From assembly GCA_030667105.1 (NCBI GenBank), contig DAOUWN010000053.1:1-9609 (forward strand): a DNA stretch of 9,609 nt. The letters run 5' to 3'. Source of the stretch: Deltaproteobacteria bacterium. Lineage in GTDB: Bacteria; Desulfobacterota; Desulfobacteria; C00003060. Both the position numbers and the translations under genes were made by a program. Every line of letters starts with the position of its first letter. Positions within the stretch are counted from its first letter, which is position 1. The notes under the pieces were generated by a model. It saw only the letters and a list, made by a program, of their open reading frames with translations, was not told the DNA's origin and did not search any database. Below are positions 1 to 5,798 of this stretch, one piece after another.

Positions 1-209
1 AAACCCTGCTGATCTTCATCTCTGACCGCCCGAAAAGTCACCAGGCATTGTGAGTGCAACCGACCCAAAAACTACGGGGTTTGCAGCCAGCAGACTAACT
101 GTTTTGCTCCCTTGTTGTCCAACCATTTTTTTGAATTTTTGTAGCATTTTAGCTTTTGTCGTTTGTTACAAGGCAGAAAAGGCGGGATTTGAGGCGGGGA
201 GGTTGATCG
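1..209. other. Operon tail without a convincing gene
   Basis: This stretch follows the stop codon of the zinc-ribbon gene, in the direction of the minus-strand operon. I see no hairpin with a T tract that would serve as an intrinsic terminator. The only minus-strand reading frame worth naming runs from an ATG at 147 to a TGA at 16-18 (43 codons, beginning MLQKFKKMVG). It has an in-frame stop shortly upstream and no Shine-Dalgarno sequence, so it is listed only as a possibility. A plus-strand frame of 60 codons (50-232) runs into the end of the zinc-ribbon gene and also lacks a ribosome binding site. The window edge may cut a further gene. Confidence 0.4.
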
Positions 210-872
210 TCACACACGACCCGATTTCTTGAGGGATTCCTTGAAGACCTCGTAGAATGCTTCATGCTCTCGGAGGGCCCCTTTGAGGATGTTCTCTACG
301 TCATCTATGTCTTGCGAGCTTACTATGAGGTTTACGCTTTTATTGAAGGCCAACATATTGTCCATGGTTCTGAAACCTTTGCCAAGAAGGACAACGAACA
401 TGTTCCGACGCACGCTTATTGGAATATGTGCCAAATATTGAAGCACATGGTTCGATTTCGTGCTGGCAGCATCAAAGGTTATATTTAGAACAACCAAGTC
501 ATATGTATGAAACCGCATGTATTTCAATGCATTCCGAGCTGATGCTGCTTCTACCACGTGGTAGTTCAAGCGCTCCAGGACTGTGCGCAACTTCTGGTTT
601 GCTTCCAGATCGTGCTCGCAAAGCAGGGCAGTTTCGATCCCCTCTTGAATATAATCAAAGGGCCGTTCAATGGCATCATAGTCCCCGGAATCCACCTCAT
701 GCATCATAGCTTCCAGGTTGCTCATTTCCGTAGTCCTTACCGCATCGGAATGGGTATCAATCTCCATCCGGCTCTGACATTTTGGGCACTTGATGGAAGC
801 CGTGCGTCCTGGCGGCAGCTTTTCATCGGAAATCCTGAATTTCGCCTTGCAATTCTGACAAACGATTTCCAT
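210..872 (-). CDS. Zinc-ribbon (MJ0042-type) protein with degenerate receiver domain
   Basis: This is a cytoplasmic protein of 220 residues with no signal peptide or membrane segment. Residues 1-36 form an MJ0042-type zinc ribbon with Cys pairs C5-x2-C8 and C29-x2-C32, as expected at the start of that family, which supports this ATG. A variable acidic linker (about 40-78) leads to a CheY-like receiver fold (about 80-205). In the receiver, the strand that normally ends in the phosphorylated Asp reads DLVVLN, putting Asn130 there. The conserved Lys near the end appears replaced (LIVSSQ, 182-187). An acidic pair (E86, D88) remains. The domain is therefore probably a pseudo-receiver that works by protein contact rather than phosphotransfer. 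It is the last gene of the yggT-pilT-pilU operon, starting 9 nt after the pilU stop, with no strong Shine-Dalgarno, so translation may be coupled. A role in type IV pilus retraction is inferred from position only. The domain calls are firmer than the function. Confidence 0.85.
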   Translation of the reverse strand: MEIVCQNCKAKFRISDEKLPPGRTASIKCPKCQSRMEIDTHSDAVRTTEMSNLEAMMHEVDSGDYDAIERPFDYIQEGIETALLCEHDLEANQKLRTVLERLNYHVVEAASARNALKYMRFHTYDLVVLNITFDAASTKSNHVLQYLAHIPISVRRNMFVVLLGKGFRTMDNMLAFNKSVNLIVSSQDIDDVENILKGALREHEAFYEVFKESLKKSGRV

Positions 873-881
873 ATCTAAAGA

Positions 882-2060
882 TCAGACCCTTGCTCTACGT
901 CCGGGACGGTAATCCATATCGACTTCCAGGTCCTCGATATCCGTGGTTTTCTCCCCTCGCGTACTCTTAACAACGTCGATTCCCCGCCCCACTACTGGTT
1001 TACGGGATGCATAAGCCATGGCTGTCTCCTCAGTTATAAGCCCCTTTTCGTAAAGTCCGATAATGGATTTGTCAAAGGTGATCATCCCAAAGGGCTCGCC
1101 AATCTCTATCATCTCATAGAAGGTCTTCCCTTCTGACTCGCCGTGCAGGATGGCCTCCTTTACCCTGAGGTTTGTCCCCATGACTTCAAAGGCAGCCACG
1201 CGGCCACCGCCTATCTTGGGGAGCAGCCTCTGCGAAATGATCCAGCGCAGGCTATCAGCCAATCGGATACGGATTTGATTCTCCTCTTCTGTTTTGAACA
1301 TGCCGAGCATACGGTTTATAGTCTGGCCTGCATCAACTGTGTGAAGGGTCGTCAGGACCAGATGGCCGGTCTCGGCTGCGTTCAACCCAATCTCCACGCT
1401 TTCCCGGTCACGCATCTCACCCACCATAATCACCTTGGGGGCCTGGCGTAGAGCGGCGCGGAGTCCATTGGCAAAAGCGTCAAAGTTGGTGCCCATCTCC
1501 CGTTGGTTGAAGGTGGCCTTTTTGTGGGGGTGTTCATATTCGATGGGATCCTCCAAAGTCACTATGTGAACCGACTTCTTTTCGTTGATTTCATTTAGCA
1601 AGGCTGCAAGGGAGGTCGTCTTGCCCATCCCAGTGGCCCCTGTCGCCAGTATAAGACCGTTCTTTTCTTCGGCCATCTTGAAAAAAGCCTTGGGAAGGCC
1701 GAGTTCCCTGCACGTGGGAATCTTGGCCTCTAGTTTTCTCAACACGGTGGAATAATTGCTTTTCTGAGAAAAGATATCGACCCTGAAGCGTGCCTTGCCG
1801 GGAAGTTGGTATGACAGGTCACAGGAGCCCTGTTTGAGAAGGGTTTCAGTCAAACGCCGGTCCCGGCTCAAAATGTTCAGGGCAAATACTTCTGCCTGGA
1901 AAGGGGTCAGCTCCTTGAAAGGGGGCTCCAAATCCACAGGACAAAGCAAGCCTTCACTTTCCACCTGAAATGGTTTTCCCACGGTTATGTTCAGATCCGA
2001 CACATTACTGTGAGAATCAAGCATTCTGGTGATAATGTGATCTATTTCGTGTTTCCTCAT
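882..2060 (-). CDS. pilU: PilU-like type IV pilus retraction ATPase
   Basis: This is a hexameric secretion-type ATPase of the PilT/PilU family, expected at the cytoplasmic base of the type IV pilus, where it assists PilT in depolymerising pilin. The protein is 392 residues. It shows an N-terminal PAS-like region (about 1-110), Walker A GATGMGKT (141-148), Asp box TLEDPIEYEH (168-177), Walker B VIMVGEMRD (210-218) with Glu215, and His box TGHLVLTTLHT (231-241). It lacks the AIRNLIRE-type motif that PilT carries near the C terminus and reads NLRVKEAIL there. It also has a charged tail (about 355-392). Both traits fit PilU better than PilT. Lys209 stands where the PilT next door has Asp199. It follows pilT by 59 nt with no clear Shine-Dalgarno at the ATG. 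A six-codon frame ending in ATGA on this start could couple translation. PilU versus a second PilT paralogue is judged by motif only. Confidence 0.9.
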   Translation of the reverse strand: MRKHEIDHIITRMLDSHSNVSDLNITVGKPFQVESEGLLCPVDLEPPFKELTPFQAEVFALNILSRDRRLTETLLKQGSCDLSYQLPGKARFRVDIFSQKSNYSTVLRKLEAKIPTCRELGLPKAFFKMAEEKNGLILATGATGMGKTTSLAALLNEINEKKSVHIVTLEDPIEYEHPHKKATFNQREMGTNFDAFANGLRAALRQAPKVIMVGEMRDRESVEIGLNAAETGHLVLTTLHTVDAGQTINRMLGMFKTEEENQIRIRLADSLRWIISQRLLPKIGGGRVAAFEVMGTNLRVKEAILHGESEGKTFYEMIEIGEPFGMITFDKSIIGLYEKGLITEETAMAYASRKPVVGRGIDVVKSTRGEKTTDIEDLEVDMDYRPGRRARV

Positions 2061-2119
2061 GTCAATAGATTTTCCATCAATTCCCGAATTCGCAATTCCT
2101 CAATTCCGGTCTATCCGAG
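2057..2119 (-). promoter_or_regulatory. pilT-pilU spacer with mini-ORF and short repeats
   Basis: This minus-strand spacer contains three copies of GGAATTG (plus-strand CAATTCC at 2078, 2093 and 2101) and a six-codon frame (MENLLT, 2077 to 2057). The TGA stop of that frame overlaps the pilU ATG as ATGA. A GGGA sits 4 nt before the mini-ORF ATG, while pilU itself has no good Shine-Dalgarno. Translational coupling is possible but unproven. Confidence 0.25.
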
Positions 2120-3202
2120 TTAGGCTTCGGTAAAATCAGATGGGGGAACCTTTAGCAGGGGACGGAATTGCTTCTTGTCATTGGCTTTGGCATAGGCCTC
2201 ATCAGCGCTGATCCATCCCTTCTTATAAAGGTCCATAATGGCGTCATCCAAGAGTTGCATGCCGTATTTTTTCCCGGTTTGTATCATAGACGGAATTTGA
2301 TGTGTCTTACGTTCCCGCACAAGGTTGCGCACCGCAGGGGTGGCGATCATGATTTCCAGGGCCACGCACCGTCCCTTCTTATCAATGCGCTTGAATAAAA
2401 CCTGGGCCAGCACGGCCCGCAGGCCATCTGCCAGAGTCGACCGGATCTGATCCTGCTGGTTGGCAGGAAAGACCTCAACTATTCGGGATACGGTGCTCAC
2501 AGCGCTGGTCGTGTGCAATGTGGCAAAGACAAGATGTCCGGTGGAGGCAGCCTCAACAGTAAGAGAGATCGTCTCAAGATCTCTCATCTCACCCACGAGG
2601 ATAATGTCCGGATCTTCACGAAGGGCCCCTCGAAGGGCCGCCGAAAAAGACTTGGTGTGTATGGCCACTTCCCGCTGGTTTACGATACACCCTTGACTGT
2701 TGTGCACAAATTCAATGGGGTCCTCAATTGTAATTATGTGATCCTTTCGAGTCCTATTCGCCTGGTCAACAATGGCTGCCAGGGTTGTTGACTTACCGCT
2801 TCCGGTCGGGCCCGTGACCAGCACCAAACCACGGGGAAGCGATGCAAGCTTCGACACCACAGACGGCAACCCGAGCTGTTCCGCAGTCATGATCTCGTCA
2901 GGTATTTCGCGGAATACTGCCCCGACACCGTTTTTCTGCATAAAGAAATTTGCCCTGTAGCGCGCAAGACCGGGAATCTGGTAGCCAAAATCCATATCCC
3001 CGGTCTCTTCAAAGACTTGGATCTTCTCTTCAGGGGCGATTTCATAGAGCATAGCCCTGAGTTCATCGTTGTCGAGAACGGAATACTTCACTCGCTCCAT
3101 ATCACCGACGATTCGAAGCATTGGAGGTTGACCTGCAACCAGGTGGAGGTCAGAGGCCCCTTGCTCATGCATCAATTTGAAGAATGCATCGATTTTAGCC
3201 AT
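2120..3202 (-). CDS. pilT: Type IV pilus retraction ATPase PilT
   Basis: This is the retraction motor of the type IV pilus. It acts as a cytoplasmic hexamer that hydrolyses ATP to pull pilin subunits back into the inner membrane, powering twitching and often DNA uptake. The 360-residue length is normal for the family. In order it shows the N-terminal SDLHL segment (17-21), Walker A GPTGSGKST (131-139), Asp box TIEDPIEFVH (158-167), Walker B ILVGEMRD (201-208) with catalytic Glu205, and His box TGHLVFATLHT (221-231). The C-terminal AVRNLVRE motif (290-297), followed by KTHQIPSMIQTG, corresponds to the AIRNLIRE signature required for retraction. The start is supported by an AGGGA Shine-Dalgarno 8 nt upstream that touches the yggT stop 12 nt away, so the two genes are tightly linked. 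All catalytic boxes are intact. The pilU-like gene follows. Confidence 0.97.
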   Translation of the reverse strand: MAKIDAFFKLMHEQGASDLHLVAGQPPMLRIVGDMERVKYSVLDNDELRAMLYEIAPEEKIQVFEETGDMDFGYQIPGLARYRANFFMQKNGVGAVFREIPDEIMTAEQLGLPSVVSKLASLPRGLVLVTGPTGSGKSTTLAAIVDQANRTRKDHIITIEDPIEFVHNSQGCIVNQREVAIHTKSFSAALRGALREDPDIILVGEMRDLETISLTVEAASTGHLVFATLHTTSAVSTVSRIVEVFPANQQDQIRSTLADGLRAVLAQVLFKRIDKKGRCVALEIMIATPAVRNLVRERKTHQIPSMIQTGKKYGMQLLDDAIMDLYKKGWISADEAYAKANDKKQFRPLLKVPPSDFTEA

Positions 3203-3214
3203 GAAATTCTTCCC

Positions 3215-3514
3215 TTACATCAGGGTAGCTGCCAGCCGCATCAAGCTGTTAACCACAAAGGAGCGCAAAAATATAATAGCAAGCAATACAAGTATTGGAG
3301 AAAAGTCAATGCCGCCAAACCCAAGCGGAAATCGTCTCCTTATAGGATACATTACGGGCTCGGTGACGTTATGAATAAAACGGACAATCGGATTATATGG
3401 GTCAGGGCTCACCCAAGAAATGACCGCACGAGCAATGATGATCCACATGTAAAAGAGTAATGCATAATCTAGAACCGTGCCAAGTGCGCTAAGAAAATAT
3501 CCGATGATGAACAT
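3215..3514 (-). CDS. yggT: YggT family membrane protein
   Basis: This is a small integral inner-membrane protein of 99 residues, matching a single-repeat YGGT family member. It has one hydrophobic segment at about 5-32, a conserved cytoplasmic-type loop with RAVISW, SPDPYNP and TEPVMYPIRR (about 29-61), and a second hydrophobic segment at about 70-95. The family's role is not settled. Members have been linked to osmotic stress tolerance and, in photosynthetic lineages, to membrane complex assembly or nucleoid organisation. The start is supported by a GAGGAAG Shine-Dalgarno (plus-strand 3519-3525) a few nt before the ATG. It is the first gene of the operon, with the promoter about 110 nt upstream, and it precedes pilT by 12 nt. 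A yggT-proC-pilT-pilU neighbourhood is also known from Pseudomonas aeruginosa, so the linkage is not accidental. The function here is unknown. Confidence 0.92.
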   Translation of the reverse strand: MFIIGYFLSALGTVLDYALLFYMWIIIARAVISWVSPDPYNPIVRFIHNVTEPVMYPIRRRFPLGFGGIDFSPILVLLAIIFLRSFVVNSLMRLAATLM

Positions 3515-3585
3515 AGTGCTTCCTCAAAAATATGAAGTCAACATGTGTGGGCGATTCCCTTTACCGAGCGACAAAACCCCTTTAC

Positions 3586-3608
3586 ATAAAATCACGAACC
3601 GATTTTAT
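3586..3608. promoter_or_regulatory. 8-bp inverted repeat in the yggT leader
   Basis: A perfect dyad, ATAAAATC-N7-GATTTTAT, lies between the predicted minus-strand start site (about 3621) and yggT. Its symmetry and position fit an operator or a weak RNA hairpin. No regulator gene is present to pair with it. Confidence 0.3.
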
Positions 3609-3627
3609 AACTTGTTGAGTTTTATTG

Positions 3628-3656
3628 ATTATCGAAAATAGCTCATCAAAAGTCAA
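3628..3656 (-). promoter_or_regulatory. Sigma-70-type promoter of the yggT-pilT-pilU operon
   Basis: On the minus strand, TTGACT (plus 3651-3656) and GATAAT (plus 3628-3633) are separated by exactly 17 nt. The -35 and the -10 each match the consensus at 5 of 6 bases. Transcription would begin near 3621, giving a leader of about 107 nt before yggT. No comparable promoter is evident in the short gaps inside the operon, so this one probably drives all four genes. Confidence 0.6.
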
Positions 3657-3675
3657 GAATTTTCATGCAAAGCCG

Positions 3676-3703
3676 TTGACACAGACCTGTTAAGGGCGTT
3701 AAT
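3676..3703 (+). promoter_or_regulatory. Possible proC promoter
   Basis: A perfect TTGACA (3676-3681) is followed after 16 nt by GTTAAT (3698-3703, 4 of 6 consensus bases). It would give a leader of about 120 nt before proC. It lies back to back with the minus-strand promoter, the two -35 boxes being 19 nt apart. The -10 is weak, so confidence is moderate at best. Confidence 0.35.
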
Positions 3704-3749
3704 TGACCTCACACGGCTTGCGCTATTTCCATCAAAAAATGCACAATCC

Positions 3750-3787
3750 GTGCCACTCATGCCACAAGGCATTCTAGGCGCTTTTTT
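3750..3787 (+). terminator. Hairpin with T6 tract in the proC leader (attenuator-like)
   Basis: The plus strand reads GTGCC-ACTC-ATGCC-ACAA-GGCAT-TCTA-GGCGC followed by TTTTTT (3782-3787). ATGCC/GGCAT closes a four-base loop. GTGCC/GGCGC forms an outer helix with one G-U pair, beyond a symmetric 4x4 internal loop. A hairpin followed by T6 resembles an intrinsic terminator, placed between the candidate promoter and the proC start, so it could attenuate proC. The helix is short and interrupted. It also shows GGCA/TGCC units with 9-bp spacing like the array upstream of valS, so it may be a repeat remnant instead. Confidence 0.35.
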
Positions 3788-3830
3788 CTTGGTTCTCGGC
3801 CTTGCGGTGAATCCGCTTCGGGAGGGCATT

Positions 3831-4688
3831 ATGAAACGGCTGGACAAAAAAGTCGGCTTTATCGGTTCAGGAAACATGGGAGAGGCTATGATCAACGGTC
3901 TCATAAAATCGTCTCTGTGTAAAGCGAGGCAGATCTGGGCCAGCGACATACGAGAGGCTCGACTGCGCCAACTGGAGGACGCTTATCAGATTAATACCAC
4001 TACAGACAACTCGGAAATCTTTGAGCAGGTCGATGTTGTCATCTTGGCAGTCAAGCCCCAGCATATGGACGAGGTCTTAGATGCGCTTTCCAAGACATTT
4101 CCGCAAACCATAAGAGGTCTCAAGCTAATCATCTCCATTGCCGCTGGTTTTCCCATAAAAAGGATAGAAGAACACCTATATCCCTCATTGGATCAGAACT
4201 CAAAGGGACTCCTCCCCATCATCCGCGTTATGCCCAACACTCCAGCCCTGGTCTTGGCAGGCATGGCTGGCATGAGCGGCAACCGCTATGCAAAGGAATC
4301 GGATCTTAGTATTGCCCGCATGATCCTGGAGGCCATTGGGAAAGTCATTGAATTCGAAGAGGAAGACCTTGATGCCGTGACTGCCCTGAGTGGTTCCGGG
4401 CCAGCTTACATCTTTTACGTGATAGAGTCGCTGGTAGAAGTTGGAGCGAGACTTGGACTGAGACCCTCACACGCACTGACCCTGACACTTGAGACGATCA
4501 AAGGATCAGTAAAGCTCTTGGAAGAAACGGGGGAGACTGCTGTTTCACTTAGAAAAAACGTGACGTCAAAAGGAGGCACCACTGAGGCGGCCATCAATGT
4601 GCTGGACCGTCACAAGGTAAAGGGGCATCTGCGGGATGCCGTTCAAGCGGCTGCCCGGCGATCCAAAGAGTTGAGTCAATTAGGTTAG
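3831..4688 (+). CDS. proC: Pyrroline-5-carboxylate reductase
   Basis: ProC catalyses the last step of proline biosynthesis, reducing 1-pyrroline-5-carboxylate to L-proline with NAD(P)H in the cytoplasm. The 285-residue protein has the N-terminal Rossmann motif GFIGSGNMGEA (9-19), AVKPQ (73-77), RVMPNTPA (132-139) and the family signature region ALSGSGPAY (185-193) through TSKGGTTEAA (245-254). Length and motifs are typical and nothing is missing. The frame is open upstream to a GTG at 3750. However, the ATG at 3831 has a strong GGGAGGG Shine-Dalgarno at 3820-3826, and the motif position fits the family, so 3831 is chosen. It is divergent from the yggT-pilT-pilU operon and convergent with the KAS III-like gene, overlapping that gene's end by 9 nt. 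No other proline gene is in view. Confidence 0.97.
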   Translation: MKRLDKKVGFIGSGNMGEAMINGLIKSSLCKARQIWASDIREARLRQLEDAYQINTTTDNSEIFEQVDVVILAVKPQHMDEVLDALSKTFPQTIRGLKLIISIAAGFPIKRIEEHLYPSLDQNSKGLLPIIRVMPNTPALVLAGMAGMSGNRYAKESDLSIARMILEAIGKVIEFEEEDLDAVTALSGSGPAYIFYVIESLVEVGARLGLRPSHALTLTLETIKGSVKLLEETGETAVSLRKNVTSKGGTTEAAINVLDRHKVKGHLRDAVQAAARRSKELSQLG

Positions 4689-5723
4689 AAACTTGAACTT
4701 GGACCACGCAGTAGAAACACCGGCAGATCCGAAACCGGTGAGGACGTTGGTATTGTTCTTTAACTTCCCGTCTTTCATGGCACAAGCCATGGCCAAAGGC
4801 ACGGAGGCAGAGACCGTGTTTCCAAATCGTTGGTGAGTGTTGTAACCTTTGTTTTCGCCCAGCTTGCACGACTTGATTACCTTGTCGCTCATTGCATCGC
4901 TGGCAGCATGGCTAAAGACGATTTCGTGCTTGAAATTATTCAGTACCGTGTCTTCACGGTAGTGCTTACATAATCTCGAAAACACAAATCGAAAGATCTT
5001 CTCTCCATAGGAAAAAAACCTCAGGGGTTCAATGTCATTTCTTAGCTCGCCATCGCTATATTCGCTGAAATGGGGGAGAGGTATCTTACACAGGTTATGA
5101 CGGTCTCCCCACGTCCTGAAAGAGGTGTAGTACTCATCATCCGCCTCTGAATCACTGACAATTGTGGCCGTTGCCGCCTCTCCAATCGTAAACGTGGGGA
5201 AATTAAACTCAAGATCCTTTATGGACCTGAACTCAAAATTGGCATACTCCCGGAAGTTGAACTCGCAGTTTAAGATCATCACATTCTTGTACATGCCGGT
5301 CCTTATGAACGAATGGGCCACATGAATCGCCCTGAGCCAGCTTGCACAGGCATCCAGTATGTCAAAACAAGTGGCTTTTTTCAGTTTAAGTATTTTCTGA
5401 AAAACATTGGCAGTTGCAGGCTCAATATAGCCCCTTCCAACCCCAACATATATCAACAGATCAATATCCTTGGGAGACATGTTGGCTGACCGTAAGGCCT
5501 TATTGCCGGCTTCAATGCCAAACTGGATGGCCCGTTCATTTTTCGCACGGTGATATCGCACCGAGGTGACTGCTTTCTTGAACAGTTCCTCCATCTTAGA
5601 TTCCAGCAAATTCAGCGCCTTCTCCGTTAGATAACGCTTGCTCTTGAAAATGATTTCCTGAATAATTTCAGTATTGGTTACAAGCTTGCTGGGAATGGCA
5701 TATTCTATTGCGCAGTATCTCAT
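4680..5723 (-). CDS. KAS III (FabH-like) beta-ketoacyl synthase family protein
   Basis: This is a thiolase-fold condensing enzyme of the 3-oxoacyl-ACP synthase III type, 347 residues counted from the ATG at 5723 (a GTG codon directly precedes it). The triad is intact: Cys126 in DILDACASW, His272 in FSHAASD, and Asn302 in RFGNTVSASVPLA. The C terminus reads GFGSAGVSTAW, as in FabH. It departs from housekeeping FabH in a Lys-rich N-terminal stretch (about 28-52) and in IGEAATATIV where FabH has FGDGAGAAVL. It could condense or transfer acyl groups for a specialised lipid or metabolite, but the substrate cannot be read from sequence. No acyl carrier protein, reductase or other partner is adjacent. 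Sampled base composition is low (22/60 GC at 4981-5040, 26/60 at 5221-5280) against 36/60 in nadC (6001-6060), hinting at later acquisition. It lies downstream of nadC and may share its transcript. Confidence 0.85.
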   Translation of the reverse strand: MRYCAIEYAIPSKLVTNTEIIQEIIFKSKRYLTEKALNLLESKMEELFKKAVTSVRYHRAKNERAIQFGIEAGNKALRSANMSPKDIDLLIYVGVGRGYIEPATANVFQKILKLKKATCFDILDACASWLRAIHVAHSFIRTGMYKNVMILNCEFNFREYANFEFRSIKDLEFNFPTFTIGEAATATIVSDSEADDEYYTSFRTWGDRHNLCKIPLPHFSEYSDGELRNDIEPLRFFSYGEKIFRFVFSRLCKHYREDTVLNNFKHEIVFSHAASDAMSDKVIKSCKLGENKGYNTHQRFGNTVSASVPLAMACAMKDGKLKNNTNVLTGFGSAGVSTAWSKFKFLT

Positions 5724-5798
5724 CACACACTCTCTAACCCGGACCAGCCGGAATGAAAAAAAGACACACCTGCCACGAAAATGTTGTTCATCAACCCA
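5724..5798. other. nadC to KAS III-like gene spacer
   Basis: This spacer contains a run of seven T on the minus strand (plus 5756-5762) but no stable hairpin before it, so it is not a convincing terminator. A weak purine-rich stretch (AGAGAG) precedes the KAS III-like start. Read-through from nadC is plausible. Confidence 0.3.

Noticed and set aside
50..232. Plus-strand 60-codon frame
   Set aside because: It overlaps the 3' end of the zinc-ribbon gene, has no Shine-Dalgarno and shows no recognisable motif.
3750..3830. Longer proC from a GTG at 3750
   Set aside because: It would add 27 residues before the Rossmann motif, starts inside a hairpin, and ignores the strong Shine-Dalgarno before the ATG at 3831.
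5724..5798. Intrinsic terminator after nadC
   Set aside because: There is a T7 run on the minus strand but no adjoining stable hairpin.
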